Assembly (NCBI GenBank): GCA_963849605.1
Contig: CAWKHX010000015.1
Location: 744,001 to 808,000, forward strand
Length of the DNA: 64,000 bases
Direction of reading: 5' to 3'
Source: DASPHG01 sp963849605
GTDB taxonomy: Bacteria; Actinomycetota; Thermoleophilia; Solirubrobacterales; Thermoleophilaceae
Part shown: piece after piece, positions 55,012 to 63,287 of the stretch
Numbering within the stretch: position 1 is the first letter of the stretch
Layout of the letters: each line of letters starts with the position of its first letter
Notes under the pieces: model-generated
The model's input: only the letters and a program-made list of their open reading frames with translations
Told to the model about the DNA's origin: nothing
The model's database searches: none
Translations under genes and position numbers: made by a program

Positions 55012-55592
55012 GTCTCTTCCGCCGTGAACGCGGCGGGCGGGTCGACTGGCTGGTCGTCGGGCTCGGAAACCCGGGCGACAAGTACGCGCGCACCCGCCAC
55101 AACATCGGCTTCGAGGTGGCGAACGAGCTTGCCCGCCGGTGGGAGCTTCCGCGCGCGAAGAAGAAGTACGCCGGGCTGTATACGGACGGCCGCACCGGCC
55201 CCGGCGGGCCGCGCGTCGGCGTGCTGCTGCCGCAGACGTACATGAACGACGCCGGCCGAGCGGCCGGCCCCGCGCGCGGCGCCCTGGGCGTCGACCTGGA
55301 GCACGTGCTTGCGATCCACGACGAGATCGACCTGCCGTTCGGCACCGTGCAGGCGCGCGTCGGTGGCGGGCTGGCGGGGCACAACGGCCTGAAGTCGCTG
55401 AAGCGCGAGCTCGGCTCGGGGGACTTCCGGCGTCTGCGCGTCGGCGTGGGCCGACCGGATTCGACCGATCCCGAGATCGTCTCCGCGCACGTTCTCGGCC
55501 GCTTTGCGGAGGAGCGCGACGAGGTTGAGCGCCTCGTGGCCGCCGCGGCCGACGAGGCGGAGCGCGTGCTGCTCGCTCAACCGATCGACTGA
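55008..55592 (+). CDS. pth: Peptidyl-tRNA hydrolase, apparent CTG start
   Basis: A 194-residue Pth that frees tRNAs from stalled peptidyl-tRNA. VDWLVVGLGNPGDKYARTRH holds the catalytic His (RHNIGF), LLPQTYMNDAGRA the Asn, LAIHDEIDLPFG the Asp and GGGLAGHNGLKSLK the second Asn. No ATG, GTG or TTG exists in frame before this core. CTG fits best: it overlaps the rplY stop by 4 nt like other starts here, has GGAGG 9 nt upstream, and gives SLFRRERGGRVDWLVVGLGN. A sequencing error removing a normal start is the alternative. Confidence 0.88.
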   Translation: MSLFRRERGGRVDWLVVGLGNPGDKYARTRHNIGFEVANELARRWELPRAKKKYAGLYTDGRTGPGGPRVGVLLPQTYMNDAGRAAGPARGALGVDLEHVLAIHDEIDLPFGTVQARVGGGLAGHNGLKSLKRELGSGDFRRLRVGVGRPDSTDPEIVSAHVLGRFAEERDEVERLVAAAADEAERVLLAQPID

Positions 55593-55612
55593 CCCTCAGT
55601 CTGGTCGATCGG
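55581..55612 (+). terminator. Hairpin over the pth stop codon
   Basis: CCGATCGAC pairs with GTCGATCGG across 14 nt; inside, GACTGA-CCC-TCAGTC is a competing 6-bp stem that includes the TGA. No long T-run follows. Probable transcript end. Confidence 0.5.
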
Positions 55613-55652
55613 CCACTTGTCGAGTCCGCGTAAGCTGCCGATCCTGCATGGC

Positions 55653-56074
55653 GTGAGCCCTCCCGGCTTCGACCCTGAGGTCGACGAAACGATCGATTGC
55701 GACCCACGCGCGCCCTCGATCGCCCGGCGTGCGGTCGAGGAGCTCTCGGCGAAGGTGGATCCCGGCGTCCTCCGCGACGCTCAGCTGCTCGTCTCCGAGG
55801 TGGTCACGAACAGCATCAAGCACTCGGGCTCCGATGAGCCGATCCATCTGCGCGTCTGGGAGCGCTCGACCGGGCTGAAGGTCGAGGTCGCCGACGGCGG
55901 CTTCGGCTTCGAGCCGGCGCCGAGCCGCTCGACCCCGGTGACGGAGAGGGCGGCCGCGGCCTGCTGATCCTCGAGACGCTCGCCGACCGCTGGGGCACGA
56001 GCCGCGATGCTCGCGCGCGTGTCTGGTTCGAGCTGTCCCCGCGGCCTGTCAGCCGCAGCGTCAGGGCCGGCTAG
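55653..56074 (+). pseudogene. Anti-sigma-factor-type ATPase (HATPase_c), frameshifted
   Basis: A serine-kinase/anti-sigma-like ATPase of about 140 residues. Frame 1 gives RAPSIARRAVEELSAKVDPG, the N-box LLVSEVVTNSIKHS and G1 box EVADGGFGFEPAP, then runs into a TGA at 55965. Shifting frame near 55930 gives DPGDGEGGRGLLILETLADR (the G2 box) and a normal end VWFELSPRPVSRSVRAG with TAG at 56072. So a one-base change separates the ATP-binding halves: a decayed gene, sequencing error or programmed shift. The start may be this GTG or a TTG at 55617; TAAGCT at 55631 could be the -10. Relatives control sigma factors through anti-anti-sigma proteins. Confidence 0.75.
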
Positions 56075-56138
56075 ACGCGCCTCTAGAATCGCTCGCCGAT
56101 AGCCGCGCGGAACCCCCGCGTGGCCGTTCGTCGTGCTC

Positions 56139-59100
56139 ATGTCACTGCGCCAGCTGCTCACCTACGCCCATGAGGACGCCTCGTTCGAGGCGCTGGCAGA
56201 CGCTGCGCGCAGCGAGCCCCAGCGGGCGTTCGTATCGGCGAGCCTGCGCCCGTACCTGCTCGCGTCGCTCCTGGACGCGGACCCTTCGCGTCCTGCGCTG
56301 GTCGTGGCGGGCGACGACCGCCAGGCGCGCGACCTGGCCGCCGACCTGAAGGTCTTCCTGTCGCCGCGCGCGGTGCGGCTGTACCCGGCCCGCGGCGTCC
56401 GCTACGAGTCGCACCTCGCGCCGCCGCCCCACCTCGTCGGGCTGCGGATCGCGGCGCTCGACGCCCTCCGCGAGCTGGACGGCGCGGTCGTGGTGGCGTC
56501 GGTGACCGCGCTCAGCGAGAAGGTGCCCGACCCCGCCCTGCGGCCACACGGTTTCGAGATCGCGAAGGGCGAGCTGCTCGACCTCGAGGAGGTCACCGCG
56601 CGACTGGTCGCGTGCGGCTACGAGCGTGTCGACCAGGTCGAGGACCGCGGGCAGTTCGCGTTGCGCGGCGACATCCTCGACGTCTATCCCGCGACGGAGG
56701 AGCGCGCGGTGCGCTGCGAGCTGTTCGACATCGAGGTCGAGCGGTTGACCTACTTCTCGACGTTCACCCAGCGCTCGCTCGAGGAGGCGGAGCGCGTCGA
56801 GATCGCGCCCGCCGCGGAGCTCGGGCCCGAGCACCGCGAGCTCGCGGAGATGGCCGCAACGGAGGCCGAGGAGGACCGCCCGGACATTGCCGAGCTGCTG
56901 CCGCTCGACCGCTTCGGCGAGATGCTTGCGCTCGTCCCCGAGGACGCGTTCGTCGCCGTCGCCGCAGAGGAGGAGCTCGCCCCGGCGCTCGCGGACCACT
57001 GGCAGGACATCACGACGAGCTTCCACGACGCCGACGCGCACCAGCTCTACGTCAGCCCGGACCAGCTCGAGGCCGAGCTCGACCGCCGCGCCGCCGTACG
57101 CCTGTCGAGCATCTCCGGCGACCAGCCGCATACGTTCCGGGCGCAGTCCGCCGACACGGCGGCCAAGTCGCTGCGCGAGGCCGAGCCGGAACTCGAGAAG
57201 CTCGTCAACTCCGGCTACCGGACGATCGTCACCTGGGGGCGCCGCGGTGAGGCCGAGCGCGCCGCGTACAACCTCGCGCGCCTGCGCGCCGAGTTCCTCG
57301 ACGGCCGCGAGCCGGGTGGCGAGCCGGGCATCTGGTTCGCGGCCGCGGCGTTGCGCGAGGGCTTCCTCGCGCCGGGGCTGAAGCTCGCCATCGTGCCCGA
57401 GCACAGGCTGCTGAGCCGCCGCCGCGCGACCGATCGCCGGCCCGGGCCGCGCGCCGGTGGGGGCTCGGCGATCGCATCGTTCACCGACCTCCGCACCGGC
57501 GATGGGGTGGTGCACGAGGATCACGGCATCGCGCGCTTCACCGGCTTCGAGACGAAGACGGTGGGCGGCGTGACACGCGACTACCTGGAGCTCGAGTACA
57601 AGGACGGCGACCGCGTCTTCGTGCCGAGCGACCAGCTCCACAAGATCTCGCGCTACGTCGGGGCGGGCGCGGGCGAGCCGCCGCTGTCGAAGCTCGGCGG
57701 CAAGGCCTGGGAGAAGATGAAGCTGCGCGCGCGGCGCGCCGCCCAGGCGCTCGCGGGCGAGCTCATCAACCTCTACGCGGAGCGCAAGCGCCGCGCCGGC
57801 CATCCGTTCCCGCCCGACGGCGAGTGGCAGCTCGACTTCGAGCACGCGTTCCCGTACCGCGAGACGCCCGACCAGCTCGATGCGATCGAGCACGTGAAGG
57901 CGGACATGGAGGAGGCGCGCCCGATGGATCGGCTGATCTGCGGCGACGTCGGCTACGGGAAGACCGAGGTCGCCCTGCGCGCCGCGTTCAAGGCCGCCGC
58001 CGACGCCAGGCAGGTGATGTTCCTCGTGCCGACCACGATCCTCGCGCAGCAGCACCATGGGACGTTCGCTGAGCGCATGCGCGACTACCCGTTCCGGGTC
58101 GAGGTGGCGTCGCGGTTCCGGTCGGCGGCGGAGGTGCGCGCCGCCGTGAAGGAATTCGCCGAGGGCAAGGTGGACATCCTCATCGGCACCCACCGGCTGC
58201 TCTCACGCGACGTGCGCCCGAACGACCTCGGCCTCCTGATCGTGGACGAGGAGCAGCGCTTCGGCGTGAAGCAGAAGGAACTTCTCCGGCAGCTGCGGCT
58301 GAAGGTCGACGTGCTGTCCCTGTCGGCCACGCCGATCCCGCGCACGCTCCAGATGTCGCTCGCCGGCCTGCGGGACATCTCGGTGATCGAGACGCCACCG
58401 GAGGGCCGGCGGCCCGTCAAGACGTACGTCGGCGAATACGACGAGGACCTCGCGAAGCAGGCGATCGAGCGCGAGCTCGCGCGCAACGGGCAGGTGTTCT
58501 TCCTTCACAACCGCGTCGAGACGATCGACGAGACGGCCGAGCGCGTGCGCGCGATGTGCCCGAGCGCGCGCGTGGCGGTCGCGCACGGGCAGATGGACGA
58601 GAAGCAGCTCGAGAAGGTGATGCTCGAGTTCCTGCGCGGCCTCTCAGACGTCCTCGTCTGCACATCGATCGTGGAGTCCGGGCTCGACATCGCGAGCGCC
58701 AACACGCTGATCGTGGAGCGGGCCGATCAGCTCGGCCTCGCTCAGCTCTACCAGATACGCGGACGCGTGGGGCGGTCGCGCGAGCGCGCATACGCGTACC
58801 TCTTCTACCCGTCGTCCGCGGCGCTGACCGAGGACGCGGCCGCGCGCCTGTCGACGCTGTCCGACTACACCGAGCTCGGCTCCGGCTTCAAGATCGCGAT
58901 GCGCGACCTCGAGATCCGCGGCGCCGGGAACCTGCTCGGCGATGAGCAGTCGGGCCACGTCGCCGCGGTCGGCTTCGAGCTGTACGTCGCGATGCTGGAC
59001 GAGGCGGTCGCTGCGCTCGAGGGCAGCGCGGCGGACGAGGCGCCGGAGCCGGTGCGCATGGACGTCCCGGTCGACGCGTACGTGCCCGGGGACTACGTCC

Positions 59101-59492
59101 CGTACGAGGCGGCGAAGATCGAGATCCACCGGCGCGTCGCGGGCGCGCGCGAGATCGCGGATCTGATCGTGCTGCGCGAGGAGCTCACGGACCGTTTCGG
59201 CCCGCTCCCCGACGCGCTCGAGAACCTGATCAAGCTGCAGGACGCGCGCATCAAGCTGGGCCGCGCCGGAGCGCGCGCGGTGACGTTCAGCGGCGGGCGC
59301 CTGGCGGTCACTCCGATCGAGCTCGATTCCGCCGGAGCGAAGGCGCTGCGGGCCGAATTGCCGGGCGCGATCTACGAGTCCGGCAAGAGCCAGGTGACGC
59401 TGCGCGTGCCCGACGATCCGGTGGCGCGCTTCCCCGCGGTGGTCGCGGCGGCTGAAGCGGTACTAAAGGTCGCGTCGGAGCCGATGGGCTAA
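56139..59492 (+). CDS. mfd: Transcription-repair coupling factor
   Basis: A 1117-residue Mfd that removes stalled RNA polymerase and recruits UvrA. The UvrB-like domain lies at about 25-370 (YPARGVRYESHLAPPPHLVG), the RNA-polymerase-interacting CarD-like domain near 445-510 (TDLRTGDGVVHEDHGIARF, KDGDRVFVPSDQLHKIS), Walker A CGDVGYGKTEVALRAAFKA near 600, DEEQRFGVKQKE, helicase motifs LSATPIPRTLQMSL and LVCTSIVESGLDIASANTLI, and a C-terminal TRCF domain (VPVDAYVPGDYVPYEAAKIE). A GTG six bases upstream is also possible. TAGAAT about 50 bp upstream may be its -10. Confidence 0.96.
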   Translation: MSLRQLLTYAHEDASFEALADAARSEPQRAFVSASLRPYLLASLLDADPSRPALVVAGDDRQARDLAADLKVFLSPRAVRLYPARGVRYESHLAPPPHLVGLRIAALDALRELDGAVVVASVTALSEKVPDPALRPHGFEIAKGELLDLEEVTARLVACGYERVDQVEDRGQFALRGDILDVYPATEERAVRCELFDIEVERLTYFSTFTQRSLEEAERVEIAPAAELGPEHRELAEMAATEAEEDRPDIAELLPLDRFGEMLALVPEDAFVAVAAEEELAPALADHWQDITTSFHDADAHQLYVSPDQLEAELDRRAAVRLSSISGDQPHTFRAQSADTAAKSLREAEPELEKLVNSGYRTIVTWGRRGEAERAAYNLARLRAEFLDGREPGGEPGIWFAAAALREGFLAPGLKLAIVPEHRLLSRRRATDRRPGPRAGGGSAIASFTDLRTGDGVVHEDHGIARFTGFETKTVGGVTRDYLELEYKDGDRVFVPSDQLHKISRYVGAGAGEPPLSKLGGKAWEKMKLRARRAAQALAGELINLYAERKRRAGHPFPPDGEWQLDFEHAFPYRETPDQLDAIEHVKADMEEARPMDRLICGDVGYGKTEVALRAAFKAAADARQVMFLVPTTILAQQHHGTFAERMRDYPFRVEVASRFRSAAEVRAAVKEFAEGKVDILIGTHRLLSRDVRPNDLGLLIVDEEQRFGVKQKELLRQLRLKVDVLSLSATPIPRTLQMSLAGLRDISVIETPPEGRRPVKTYVGEYDEDLAKQAIERELARNGQVFFLHNRVETIDETAERVRAMCPSARVAVAHGQMDEKQLEKVMLEFLRGLSDVLVCTSIVESGLDIASANTLIVERADQLGLAQLYQIRGRVGRSRERAYAYLFYPSSAALTEDAAARLSTLSDYTELGSGFKIAMRDLEIRGAGNLLGDEQSGHVAAVGFELYVAMLDEAVAALEGSAADEAPEPVRMDVPVDAYVPGDYVPYEAAKIEIHRRVAGAREIADLIVLREELTDRFGPLPDALENLIKLQDARIKLGRAGARAVTFSGGRLAVTPIELDSAGAKALRAELPGAIYESGKSQVTLRVPDDPVARFPAVVAAAEAVLKVASEPMG

Positions 59493-59495
59493 TCT
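59490..59495 (+). promoter_or_regulatory. -10 element of the SurA-like gene
   Basis: TAATCT overlaps the mfd stop codon and lies 11 nt before the TTG start. Confidence 0.4.
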
Positions 59496-59506
59496 CCCGC
59501 GCTGCT

Positions 59507-60766
59507 TTGCGACTGACGCGCTTCATTTCCGTGCTCGCAGCCGGCGCCATCGTGGCCGTTGTCGTGGCCGGCTGCGGGAACGACGTTCCCTCCGGCGCGG
59601 TGGCCAAGGTGGACGACACCGTCATCAAGCAGGAGGAGTTCGACCACTGGCTCCAGGCCGCCGCACAGGGCCAGCAGCCTCCGGGTGCGGGCGGCGCGAT
59701 CGTCGTGCCGGACCCGCCGGACTTCACCGAGTGCGTCGACGCGAAGAAGCAGCAGCCCGTGCCGCCGGGCGCCCCGAAGCCCACGGACGATGACCTCAAG
59801 AACCAGTGCGAGCAGGAGTTCGACTCGCTCAAGCAGCAGGTCATGCAGTTCCTGATCTCGGCCGAGTGGATCCAGCAGGAGGCCGACGCGCGCGACATCG
59901 AGGTCAGCGACGAGGAGGTCCAGAAGCAGTTCGACGACCAGAAGAAGCAGTCGTTCCCGAACGACAAGCAGTACCAGCAGTTCCTGAAGACGTCCGGCCA
60001 GACCGAGGAGGACCTGCTCTTCCGCGTCAAGCTCGACGTCCTCTCGACGAAGGTGCGCGACGAGATCATCGACGACACCGAGGAGGTCTCCGACGAGGAC
60101 ATCTCCACCTACTACGACGAGAACAAGGAGCGGTTCGCGCAGCCCGAGCGCCGCGACCTCAACGTCGTCCTCACCAAGACCGAGGCCAAGGCCAACGAGG
60201 CGAAGCAGGCGCTCGAGTCGGGCCAGAGCTTCAAGGACGTCGCGAAGGAGTTCTCGATCGACGAGGCGTCCAAGTCACAGGGCGGCAAGCTGCCCGCAGT
60301 GGCGGAGGGCCAGCAGGAGAAGGCCTTCGACGACGCGATCTTCGCGGCTGACAAGAACGAGCTGACCGGGCCGGTCAAGACGCAGTTCGGCTGGTACGTC
60401 TTCGAGGTCACCGACGTGACGCCGGCGTCGCAGCAGTCGCTCGACGACGCGACGGAGACGATCAAGAGCCTGCTCCGGTCGGAGCGCGAGCAGAAGGCGC
60501 TCGACAGCTTCATCGAGGACTTCCAGAAGAAGTACACGGACGAGACGCACTGCGCGGACGACTACGTCGTGCAGGAGTGCGAGAACGCTTCCGACCAGAC
60601 GTCGACCGGTCCGGCGTCGGGCGGCGCGCCGCAGGTGGCGCCGCCGCAGGGCGGGGGCGCACCCCAGGGTCAGCCCGTTCCGGTCCCGCAGGGCGCCGTG
60701 CCGCAGGGCGCACCGCCGCAGGGCGCACCGCCGCAGGGCACGCCGGTCCCCGTTCCGCAGGGCTAG
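59507..60766 (+). CDS. SurA/PpiC-like peptidyl-prolyl isomerase lipoprotein
   Basis: A 419-residue lipoprotein. TTG start, then RLTRFISVLAAGAIVAVVVA and lipobox VAGC (Cys near 23). The N-terminal chaperone part is helical and Gln/Lys-rich (EFDSLKQQVMQFLISAEWIQ, EEVQKQFDDQKKQSFPNDKQ). A parvulin domain lies at about 218-310: RRDLNVVLTKTEAKANEAKQ, AKEFSIDEASKSQGGKLPAV, FGWYVFEVTDVTP. The end has two cysteines (ETHCADDYVVQEC) and a Pro/Gln/Gly tail made of repeated PQGAP units. It likely folds exported proteins at the membrane surface. It occupies the place of lpqU-type genes beside mazG in mycobacteria. Confidence 0.9.
   Translation: MRLTRFISVLAAGAIVAVVVAGCGNDVPSGAVAKVDDTVIKQEEFDHWLQAAAQGQQPPGAGGAIVVPDPPDFTECVDAKKQQPVPPGAPKPTDDDLKNQCEQEFDSLKQQVMQFLISAEWIQQEADARDIEVSDEEVQKQFDDQKKQSFPNDKQYQQFLKTSGQTEEDLLFRVKLDVLSTKVRDEIIDDTEEVSDEDISTYYDENKERFAQPERRDLNVVLTKTEAKANEAKQALESGQSFKDVAKEFSIDEASKSQGGKLPAVAEGQQEKAFDDAIFAADKNELTGPVKTQFGWYVFEVTDVTPASQQSLDDATETIKSLLRSEREQKALDSFIEDFQKKYTDETHCADDYVVQECENASDQTSTGPASGGAPQVAPPQGGGAPQGQPVPVPQGAVPQGAPPQGAPPQGTPVPVPQG
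60686..60745 (+). repeat. Tandem 15-bp repeat, four units
   Basis: Four copies of a CCGCAGGGCGCACCG-like unit encode the PQGAP tail of the SurA-like lipoprotein; the middle two are identical. Length variation between strains is expected. Confidence 0.8.
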
Positions 60767-60774
60767 CGCCGCGG

Positions 60775-61371
60775 ATGCCCGATACGGGGCGCACTTCCGA
60801 AGCGCTGCTGGCCCTCGACGAGATCACCCGCCGGCTGCGGCGCGAGTGCCCATGGGACCGCGAGCAGGACGAGCGATCGATCGTGCCGCACACGGTCGAG
60901 GAGGCCTACGAGCTCGCGGATGCCGCGCACGCCGGGGACGACGCGAAACTGCTCGACGAGCTGGGTGACGTCCTGTTCCAGGTCTATTTCCTGTCGCTCC
61001 TGCTCGAGGAACGCGACGCCGGCAGCCTCGCCGACGTCGCCGACCGCTGCCGCGAGAAGCTGGTTCGCCGCCACCCGCACGTGTTCGGCGAGACGTCCGT
61101 CGACACCGCCGCCGGGGTCGTCCGTCAGTGGGACGAGATCAAGCGCGAGGACGAGCGCGGCGGGGCTCTCTTCGGGCCGCTGCCGGAGAACCTCCCCGCG
61201 CTGTCCTATGCGCGCAAGGTGCAGCGCCAGGCTGGAGAGGAGCGCACCCCGTTCGACATCGTGGGCGAGCTGTTCTTCCAGGCTGTCGCCACCGCGCGGG
61301 CGCTCGATGTCGATCCGGAGCTCGCGCTCCGCGAGGCCGCCAACCGATTCAAGGAGGGAAGGGAAGCTTGA
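60775..61371 (+). CDS. mazG: Nucleoside triphosphate pyrophosphohydrolase MazG
   Basis: A 198-residue MazG. LRRECPWDREQDERSIVPHT and VEEAYELADAAHAGDDAKLL with DELGDVLFQVYF provide the EExxE...ExxD metal motif; REKLVRRHPHVFGE is conserved. It hydrolyses NTPs/dNTPs to monophosphates, cleaning damaged nucleotides. Only the first MazG domain is clearly complete; a second, shorter helical part follows (FDIVGELFFQAVATARALDV). Starts 9 bases after the SurA-like gene and overlaps eno at TTGA. Confidence 0.93.
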   Translation: MPDTGRTSEALLALDEITRRLRRECPWDREQDERSIVPHTVEEAYELADAAHAGDDAKLLDELGDVLFQVYFLSLLLEERDAGSLADVADRCREKLVRRHPHVFGETSVDTAAGVVRQWDEIKREDERGGALFGPLPENLPALSYARKVQRQAGEERTPFDIVGELFFQAVATARALDVDPELALREAANRFKEGREA

Positions 61372-62642
61372 GCGAGATCCAGCTTGTGCACGGCCGGCAG
61401 ATAATCGACAGCCGCGGCAACCCGACGGTCGAGGTCGAGGTCGGGCTGAAGTCGGGGGCGGCGGGCCGCGCAGCGGTGCCGTCCGGCGCGTCCACCGGAG
61501 TGCACGAGGCGGTCGAGCTGCGCGACGGCGGCGACGCCTTCGGCGGCAAGGGCGTCAGCAAGGCGGTGGCCAACGTGAACGGCGAGATCCGCGGTGCCGT
61601 GTCCGGCCTGGACCCGGCCGACCAGGCTGCGCTCGACCGGGCCATGATCGAACTCGACGGCACTCCCAACAAGGGGCGGCTCGGAGCCAACGCGATCCTC
61701 GGCGTGTCGCTCGCGGCCGCGAAGGCGATCGCCGCGGAGGAGGGGACCTCGCTCTGGCGCTACCTCGGTGGCGAGCAGGCGCACGTGCTGCCGGTGCCGA
61801 TGATGAACGTGCTGAACGGCGGCGCCCATGCGGACAACAAGGTGGACTTCCAGGAGTTCATGGTCGTACCGGTCGGCTTCACTGCGTACTCGGACGCGCT
61901 GCGAGCCGGGCTGGAGGTCTTTCACGCGCTCAAGAAGGAGTTGCACGACCGGGGCCTCAGCACCGCGGTCGGCGACGAGGGCGGTTTCGCGCCCGACCTC
62001 GAGTCGAACGAGGCCGCCCTCGAGATGCTGATGGTCGGGATCGCGGCGGCCGGGTACGAGCCGGGCGAAGACGTCGCGATCGCGCTGGATCCCGCCACCA
62101 GCGAGCTCGAGAAGAGCGGGTCGTACGTGCTCGAGCACGAGGGCCGCACGCTGTCCGCCGAGGAGATGGCGGCCTACTGGGCGGACATGGCCGCGCGCTA
62201 TCCGATCGTGTCGATCGAGGACGGGATGGCAGAGGAGGACTGGGACGGGTGGAAGACCCTCACCGACCGGCTGGCCGCCACCGTGCAGCTGGTCGGTGAC
62301 GACCTGTTCGTCACGAACACCGAGCGTCTGCGACAGGGCATCGAGCGCGGCGTCGCGAACTCGATCCTGGTGAAGGTCAACCAGATCGGCACCCTCACGG
62401 AGACGCTCGACGCCATGAACACGGCCGAGGCGGCGGGCTACTCCGCGGTGATGTCGCACCGCTCGGGCGAGACGGAGGACGTCACGATCGCCGACCTCGC
62501 CGTGGCCACGGGCTGCGGGCAGATCAAGACGGGCGCGCCGTCGCGCTCGGACCGGGTGGCGAAGTACAACCAGCTCCTCCGCATCGAGGAGGCGCTCGGC
62601 GCGGACGCCACATACCCCGGGCGCTCCGTCTTCACTAGCTGA
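61368..62642 (+). CDS. eno: Enolase
   Basis: A 424-residue enolase (2-phosphoglycerate to phosphoenolpyruvate). IQLVHGRQIIDSRGNPTVEV, AAVPSGASTGVHEAVELRDG, MMNVLNGGAHADNKVDFQEF, VGDEGGFAPDLESNEAALEM, IVSIEDGMAEEDWDGW, GDDLFVTN, SILVKVNQIGTLTETLDA and VMSHRSGETED include the metal ligands and the catalytic Glu/Lys. TTG start overlapping mazG, with AAGGAGG about 10 nt upstream. Same neighbour order as mycobacterial mazG-eno-ftsB. Confidence 0.97.
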   Translation: MSEIQLVHGRQIIDSRGNPTVEVEVGLKSGAAGRAAVPSGASTGVHEAVELRDGGDAFGGKGVSKAVANVNGEIRGAVSGLDPADQAALDRAMIELDGTPNKGRLGANAILGVSLAAAKAIAAEEGTSLWRYLGGEQAHVLPVPMMNVLNGGAHADNKVDFQEFMVVPVGFTAYSDALRAGLEVFHALKKELHDRGLSTAVGDEGGFAPDLESNEAALEMLMVGIAAAGYEPGEDVAIALDPATSELEKSGSYVLEHEGRTLSAEEMAAYWADMAARYPIVSIEDGMAEEDWDGWKTLTDRLAATVQLVGDDLFVTNTERLRQGIERGVANSILVKVNQIGTLTETLDAMNTAEAAGYSAVMSHRSGETEDVTIADLAVATGCGQIKTGAPSRSDRVAKYNQLLRIEEALGADATYPGRSVFTS

Positions 62643-62678
62643 GCAGGAAAGGGCGCGCCGGCCGCGAAGCGGGTCGGG

Positions 62679-62981
62679 ATGGCCGCCCGCAAACCTCCTC
62701 CCTCGCGCATCCGCTGGGATCGGTTGGGGCGCTACGCGCTGCTCATGGTCCTGGGCGCCGTCCTCCTCTCCTACATCTCCCCGATCAGCCACTGGCTGCG
62801 CCAGTCGGAGACGGCCAAGCACGAAGAGGCTCAGCTGGCCGAGCTTCAGGACGAGAACACCCAGCTGAAGGGCCGAATCGAGGACCTGAAACGGCCGCTC
62901 GCGCTCGAGCGCGAGGCCCGCAAGCTCGGGATGATCAAGGAAGGCGAGCGGGCGTACGTGATCGAGAACCTCGGGCGCTAG
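62679..62981 (+). CDS. ftsB: Septum formation initiator FtsB/DivIC
   Basis: A 100-residue single-pass membrane protein. Basic N-terminus (MAARKPPPSRIRWDRLGRYA), one membrane helix (LLMVLGAVLLSYISPIS), then a leucine-zipper coiled coil (EEAQLAELQDENTQLKGRIE) and the conserved ARKLGMIKEGERAYVIENL. It bridges divisome proteins FtsL and FtsQ. Its TAG is in the same frame as the following open frame, which lacks its own standard start. Confidence 0.92.
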   Translation: MAARKPPPSRIRWDRLGRYALLMVLGAVLLSYISPISHWLRQSETAKHEEAQLAELQDENTQLKGRIEDLKRPLALEREARKLGMIKEGERAYVIENLGR

Positions 62982-62990
62982 CCTGCCCGG

Positions 62991-63287
62991 ATCGCTTACC
63001 CGGTCGAGAACGCGCGGTTCCAGTGGGAGGAGGGCGAGCGGCGGCTCGCCGACGCCGACGACGGCACCTACCGGCGCGCGACCGACGACCTGGTCGAGGA
63101 GCTGCGCAAGCGGCTCGGGTCCAGGTTCACGCTCGAGGAGCTCGCAGACTTCTACGCGTCTTCGCCGGACTTGGGCTCCGACCCGTCCTGGCTCGTAGAC
63201 GCGGCGTTCGCCCGCTACGCGCGTGAGGCCGCCGACTACGCCGGCGGCCGACACCTGACCGACTCAGAGCGGGTCGAGCGGGCCTAG
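62991..63287 (+). CDS. Conserved hypothetical, no canonical start codon
   Basis: The frame after ftsB encodes AYPVENARFQWEEGERRLAD, RATDDLVEELRKRLGSRFTL followed by EELADFYASSPDLGSDPSWL and VDAAFARYAREAADYAGGRH, about 98 residues with sensible helical patterns and normal codon use. I recall similar actinobacterial proteins that start MAYPVE..., but cannot verify this. Here that position is ATC. No ATG, GTG or TTG lies between the ftsB stop and residue 20, and the frame equals that of ftsB. Options are AUC initiation, TAG readthrough from FtsB, or an ATG-to-ATC mutation or error. Its stop overlaps that of the convergent gene (CTAG). Confidence 0.6.
   Translation: MAYPVENARFQWEEGERRLADADDGTYRRATDDLVEELRKRLGSRFTLEELADFYASSPDLGSDPSWLVDAAFARYAREAADYAGGRHLTDSERVERA

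Noticed and set aside
55024..55245. GTG-started frame near the pth start
   Set aside because: It is in a different frame from the Pth catalytic motifs and gives an Arg/Ser-rich product.
60686..60745. CRISPR-like or regulatory repeat
   Set aside because: The repeat is in frame and encodes the PQGAP tail of the lipoprotein, so it is a coding tandem repeat.
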